From assembly GCF_008274825.1 (NCBI RefSeq), contig NZ_CP030848.1, positions 2,480,001-2,544,000 of the forward strand: a DNA stretch of 64,000 nucleotides, written 5' to 3'. Below are positions 61,417-64,000 of the stretch, piece after piece (the stretch's first letter is position 1; each line of letters starts with the position of its first letter). The notes under the pieces were generated by a model, which did not search any database, was not told the origin of the DNA, and saw nothing but the letters and a program-made list of their open reading frames with translations. The stretch is from Sphingobacterium hotanense (GTDB taxonomy: Bacteria > Bacteroidota > Bacteroidia > Sphingobacteriales > Sphingobacteriaceae). The position numbers and the translations under genes were made by a program.

Positions 61417-61937
61417 ATGAACACTATTATCAAGACTATCCTATCCATTTCTTTTATGCTTCTTACCTCGTATTCAATCGCTCAAGAACTCAGTGTAATA
61501 GAAGCAAATGAAAAATATGGATTCGAAAATGCTCAGGGCAAGATTGTCATCCAAGCTGAATATGACAGAGCCGAAGATTTTTCAGACGATCTCGCTTTGG
61601 TGATGAAGAATAACAAATTTGGTTTTATTGATAAAAAAGGAATAGTCAAAATTCCATTAAAATATGACAATGCAGAGTCCTTTTATGAAGGTTTAGCCAA
61701 AGTTAATCAAGGAGCTGAATTTAGTGAACTCATCGGAAGGCTGGGTGGTACTTGGGGCTCATCAATAAAGAGGGAAAAGTGATTATTCCGATTGAATATC
61801 GAGGAATAGATTTCATCGCAGACGGTGAAATTCTGGCAACAAAAGATAAAAATGGGTATATTTTCAATAGGAAAGGAAAACTAATAAGAATTAACGACTT
61901 CGCTAAATTTGCTGAATCCGATGAATTTATGGATTAA
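61417..61937 (+). pseudogene. WG-repeat protein interrupted by a one-base frameshift
   Basis: The first frame (61417-61782) encodes a signal peptide (cleavage near SIAQ) and WG-type repeats (KYGFENAQGKIVIQAEYDRA, KFGFIDKKGIVKIPLKYDNA), then breaks down after LGGTWG into SSIKREK and a stop. The next frame (from 61752) resumes with GLINKEGKVIIPIEYRG, another exact WG repeat. Restoring one G in the GGGG run at 61754-61757 joins both into one protein of about 174 residues. WG-repeat proteins are beta-rich and often surface or secreted. This is either a disrupted gene or a sequencing error in a homopolymer. Confidence 0.78.
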
Positions 61938-62000
61938 CAACCGAAGCATCGCAAAATAAAAAATCACTTCTGATCTAAATTAACGGCATTACCAAAAATT

Positions 62001-62417
62001 ATGGGGTTATTTTCAATATTCAATAAAGCAGACCGGGAAAACCATCTAATCGAATATCGGGTCGGCCAGGAATGGCATTATCATACACGCAAAAATGAAG
62101 AAGACTCAACATTAATAATCGTAAAAATAGAGCCCGAAGAAGATGACTTCATCGTTCATATTCATGTTTCAGGAGTCCAACTTGCTACTGCACATACTAC
62201 ATCCGGATTTGTAGAATATATTTCCCACCTTCCGCTTTCCCAAGAAGCTTTACTCGCCAGCATCACTCACTTAAAAAATGATCGTTGCGCCATGCCAGAC
62301 TACGAGTTTGGCTATGTCCGATGGAAATCTGCTTACGACGAAAACAAAGCCGGCGTCTTCAGTATTCCTTTAAACGAAATTTTGAACTATCTAGAAAAGG
62401 GAATCAAGACCGAATGA
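62001..62417 (+). CDS. Hypothetical 138-residue protein
   Basis: A soluble acidic protein with no signal peptide, beginning MGLFSIFNKADRENH. Strands such as VGQEWHYHTRKNEED and FIVHIHVSGVQ alternate with a C-terminal helix (LNEILNYLEKG). Cytoplasmic location is likely. I do not recognise the family. It lies 63 bp after the WG-repeat gene and ends 12 bp before the convergent MscS gene. Confidence 0.65.
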   Translation: MGLFSIFNKADRENHLIEYRVGQEWHYHTRKNEEDSTLIIVKIEPEEDDFIVHIHVSGVQLATAHTTSGFVEYISHLPLSQEALLASITHLKNDRCAMPDYEFGYVRWKSAYDENKAGVFSIPLNEILNYLEKGIKTE

Positions 62418-62429
62418 TGTCGATTTATC

Positions 62430-63281
62430 TTATGAACTTTTCTTAATGTGGATATCCGTTTGTGGAAAAGGAATTTCGATCCCAGCTTTATCTAAGGCTT
62501 CTTTACAACTAATGATTAACTGCTCCTGCATCGTCCAAAAATTCTCGTTACTCGTCGTAACGCGAACGGATAGGTTTATGGCACTATCGCCCAAACTTGT
62601 CACCACTACCGCAGGCTCGGGATCAGTAAATGCAAATTCATTGCTTCGTATACAATCCAACAGTATGCTTTTCGCTTTACGCAGGTCAGCATCATAAGAA
62701 ACACCAATATCAAACCAAGTTCTTCGTGTCCCAAGCTCAGTGTAATTTGTGATATTACTGTTGGAGAGCTCGCCATTAGGGATAACCACAAGCTGATTTT
62801 GGGGCGTCACAAGTCTTGTATTAAAAATATCAATCACTTTTACCGTACCATCCACACCTGTAGAGGAAGAAATATAATCGCCAACCCTAAAAGGTTTAAA
62901 CAAAAGGATCAATACGCCCCCCGCAAAGTTGGACAGCGAGCCCTGCAAGGACATACCAATTGCCAAACCAGCAGCACCGATTACAGCAATAAAGGTAGAA
63001 GTTTGAACCCCTAACTGGCTAACGACTACGATAAATAGCATAACCTTTAAAACCCAGTTAATCAAGTTCCCTAAAAATGTCCTGATGCTAGGATCAATGT
63101 CGCGACGTACAAAAATCTTATCAACAAGCTTCCGAACCAATCGTATCAGCCAGAGCCCCAAAAACAAAACCAATCCGGCTGATATTATCGAACTAATCAA
63201 TATCGGAGCATATCCAATAGCACTGTCAATAAATTTCTCAATCTTTCCTTCTACATTTTCCAAGTTTTCTACCTGCATCAA
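62430..63281 (-). CDS. Small-conductance mechanosensitive channel, MscS family
   Basis: A 283-residue protein close to E. coli MscS in size and layout: three membrane helices in the first 130 residues, the pore-lining helix rich in Gly/Ala (AVIGAAGLAIGMSLQGSLSN), then FAGGVLILLFKPFRVGDYI at the start of the cytoplasmic beta domain, and a C-terminal alpha/beta domain ending in IPFPQTDIHIKK. It opens under membrane tension to release solutes during osmotic downshock. Two Met codons stand in tandem at the start (63281 and 63278). Transcribed alone. Confidence 0.93.
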   Translation of the reverse strand: MMQVENLENVEGKIEKFIDSAIGYAPILISSIISAGLVLFLGLWLIRLVRKLVDKIFVRRDIDPSIRTFLGNLINWVLKVMLFIVVVSQLGVQTSTFIAVIGAAGLAIGMSLQGSLSNFAGGVLILLFKPFRVGDYISSSTGVDGTVKVIDIFNTRLVTPQNQLVVIPNGELSNSNITNYTELGTRRTWFDIGVSYDADLRKAKSILLDCIRSNEFAFTDPEPAVVVTSLGDSAINLSVRVTTSNENFWTMQEQLIISCKEALDKAGIEIPFPQTDIHIKKSS

Positions 63282-63689
63282 ATCTTAATTTTATATACGC
63301 GAAAAGTTTAAATAAATAAAACAGCTTTTGATTTTCATGACCAACAACTTCACCAGCATATTTCCACAACTATAGGAATAGAAAAAATCTAAAGGAAATG
63401 TTGAATCGTTGGATCATCAAAACCGATTGCTGTGAATATTAATCTGACAGAATCAAGGATTAATTCTGCCTATTAATAATTAATGTGGTACAAAACTACC
63501 GAAAATAAACTAATAAGCAAAATTAAAGAACATCTAATCAATAAAAGTGTCGAACTAAAAACCCATTGCAATGAAATGTCTAGGAATAGGAAACATCATG
63601 ATTATTTCTGTAATGTAACTATATAGATAAAATCTATGCAATAATTCCCAAGTCAAAGCACTTCTTTTTATATTTTGCGGCAATCGCCT
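63282..63689. other. 408-bp AT-rich divergent intergenic region
   Basis: Between the MscS gene (minus) and the symporter gene (plus). No gene, RNA or repeat recognised. A TATTTTG box at 63671-63677, 12 bp before the symporter ATG, resembles the one upstream of the TonB receptor gene (GGTATTTTGCG) and may be a -7 element. Confidence 0.45.
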
Positions 63690-64000
63690 ATGGAATTATT
63701 GAAGAAAATCGTTGATATAGTTTATAACATTGTCTGGTCAGACATCCTAGTATATCTCTGTTTATTAACAGGAACCTACTTTTCTATTAGGTTTAGACTT
63801 CCTCAACTACGCTATCTTAGAGAAATGATAAGTCTTCTGTTCAATAGCAAAGCGTCTGACAAAGGAATCTCCTCATTTCAAGCATTTTCACTTGCCATTT
63901 CTGGCCGCGTTGGAACGGGAAACATCGCGGGAGTCGCCACAGCGATCGGCATGGGAGGACCTGGCGCAATATTTTGGATGTGGGCAATAGCCTTTCTTGG
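63690..64000 (+). CDS. Alanine/glycine:cation symporter family protein, N-terminal part
   Basis: The frame opens at ATG 63690 and runs off the right edge after about 103 codons. The start ([20 protein letters not shown]), the first membrane helix and especially [20 protein letters not shown] match the AGCS (AlsT/DagA) family, whose members import alanine or glycine with Na+ or H+. The conserved GTGNI segment lies in the substrate-binding helix. The rest of the gene lies outside the window. Confidence 0.9.
   Translation, partial: MELLKKIVDIVYNIVWSDILVYLCLLTGTYFSIRFRLPQLRYLREMISLLFNSKASDKGISSFQAFSLAISGRVGTGNIAGVATAIGMGGPGAIFWMWAIAFL

Noticed and set aside
62799..63014. A 71-codon plus-strand frame inside the mscS gene
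   Set aside because: Antisense to conserved MscS pore sequence; unlike any protein family.

Overview
This 64 kb window looks like chromosomal DNA of a Bacteroidota species, most likely a Sphingobacteriaceae member (Sphingobacterium/Pedobacter-like). The evidence is a SusC/SusD pair, several TonB-dependent receptors and lipoproteins, a type III glutamine synthetase, DUF3078, DUF6266, WYL and fimbrillin-like proteins, AT-rich intergenic DNA, few clear Shine-Dalgarno sites, and promoters of the Bacteroidota type (-7 element TAnnTTTG). No rRNA, tRNA, CRISPR array, insertion sequence or intact prophage was recognised.

Region 1 (1-15540, all minus strand) is a compact exopolysaccharide/O-antigen-type operon that runs off the left edge. 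In transcription order it has a WecA/MraY-like initiating sugar-phosphate transferase, a sugar-nucleotide epimerase/reductase, a Wzx flippase, a GT2, a nitroreductase-like protein, a polysaccharide pyruvyl transferase, GT2, GT8, GT2, GT2, a Wzy-like polymerase, two GT4 enzymes, a membrane acyltransferase and a truncated third GT4. This is a Wzx/Wzy-dependent pathway for an acylated, probably pyruvylated polysaccharide. The GT8 gene carries an apparent one-base frameshift at its start.

Region 2 (15541-29170) is mostly housekeeping and envelope genes: DUF3078 protein, UbiB-like kinase, HEAT-like protein, YceI protein, class IV aminotransferase, RluD-type pseudouridine synthase, PLP-dependent deaminase/desulfhydrase, BamA-like outer membrane protein, TonB receptor, Crp-type regulator, AhpD-like protein and a small ABM-like protein. 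A tandem 77-bp repeat attached to a terminator lies at 20811-20996, and a diverged relative lies at 48799-48907.

Region 3 (29155-39512, minus strand) is a potassium-uptake system in the Bacteroidota arrangement. A 27-codon membrane microprotein gene and a 111-aa protein gene precede kdpF (25 codons), kdpA, kdpB and kdpC, then an outer membrane beta-barrel protein, a KdpD N-terminal/Usp sensor and a separate HAMP-PAS histidine kinase. A sigma-54-activator response regulator lies upstream behind its own terminator. KdpD is thus split, and the usual OmpR-type KdpE is replaced by an NtrC-type regulator.

Region 4 (39623-50886) holds an OmpR-type two-component pair followed by two PepSY-like periplasmic/lipoprotein genes, a SIMPL protein, an S9 peptidase, glutamine synthetase III (with a perfect 16-bp palindrome just upstream of its -7 box), a metallo-beta-lactamase-fold hydrolase and a WYL regulator.

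Region 5 (50927-57981) is a minimal glycan-utilisation locus: SusD and SusC facing a two-domain acetylxylan-esterase-like hydrolase, with a LacI-type operator between them. Region 6 (58025-64000) is more accessory: two small ORFs next to a DUF6266 protein, a fimbrillin-like lipoprotein, a frameshifted WG-repeat protein, an unknown 138-aa protein, an MscS channel and the start of an alanine/glycine:cation symporter.
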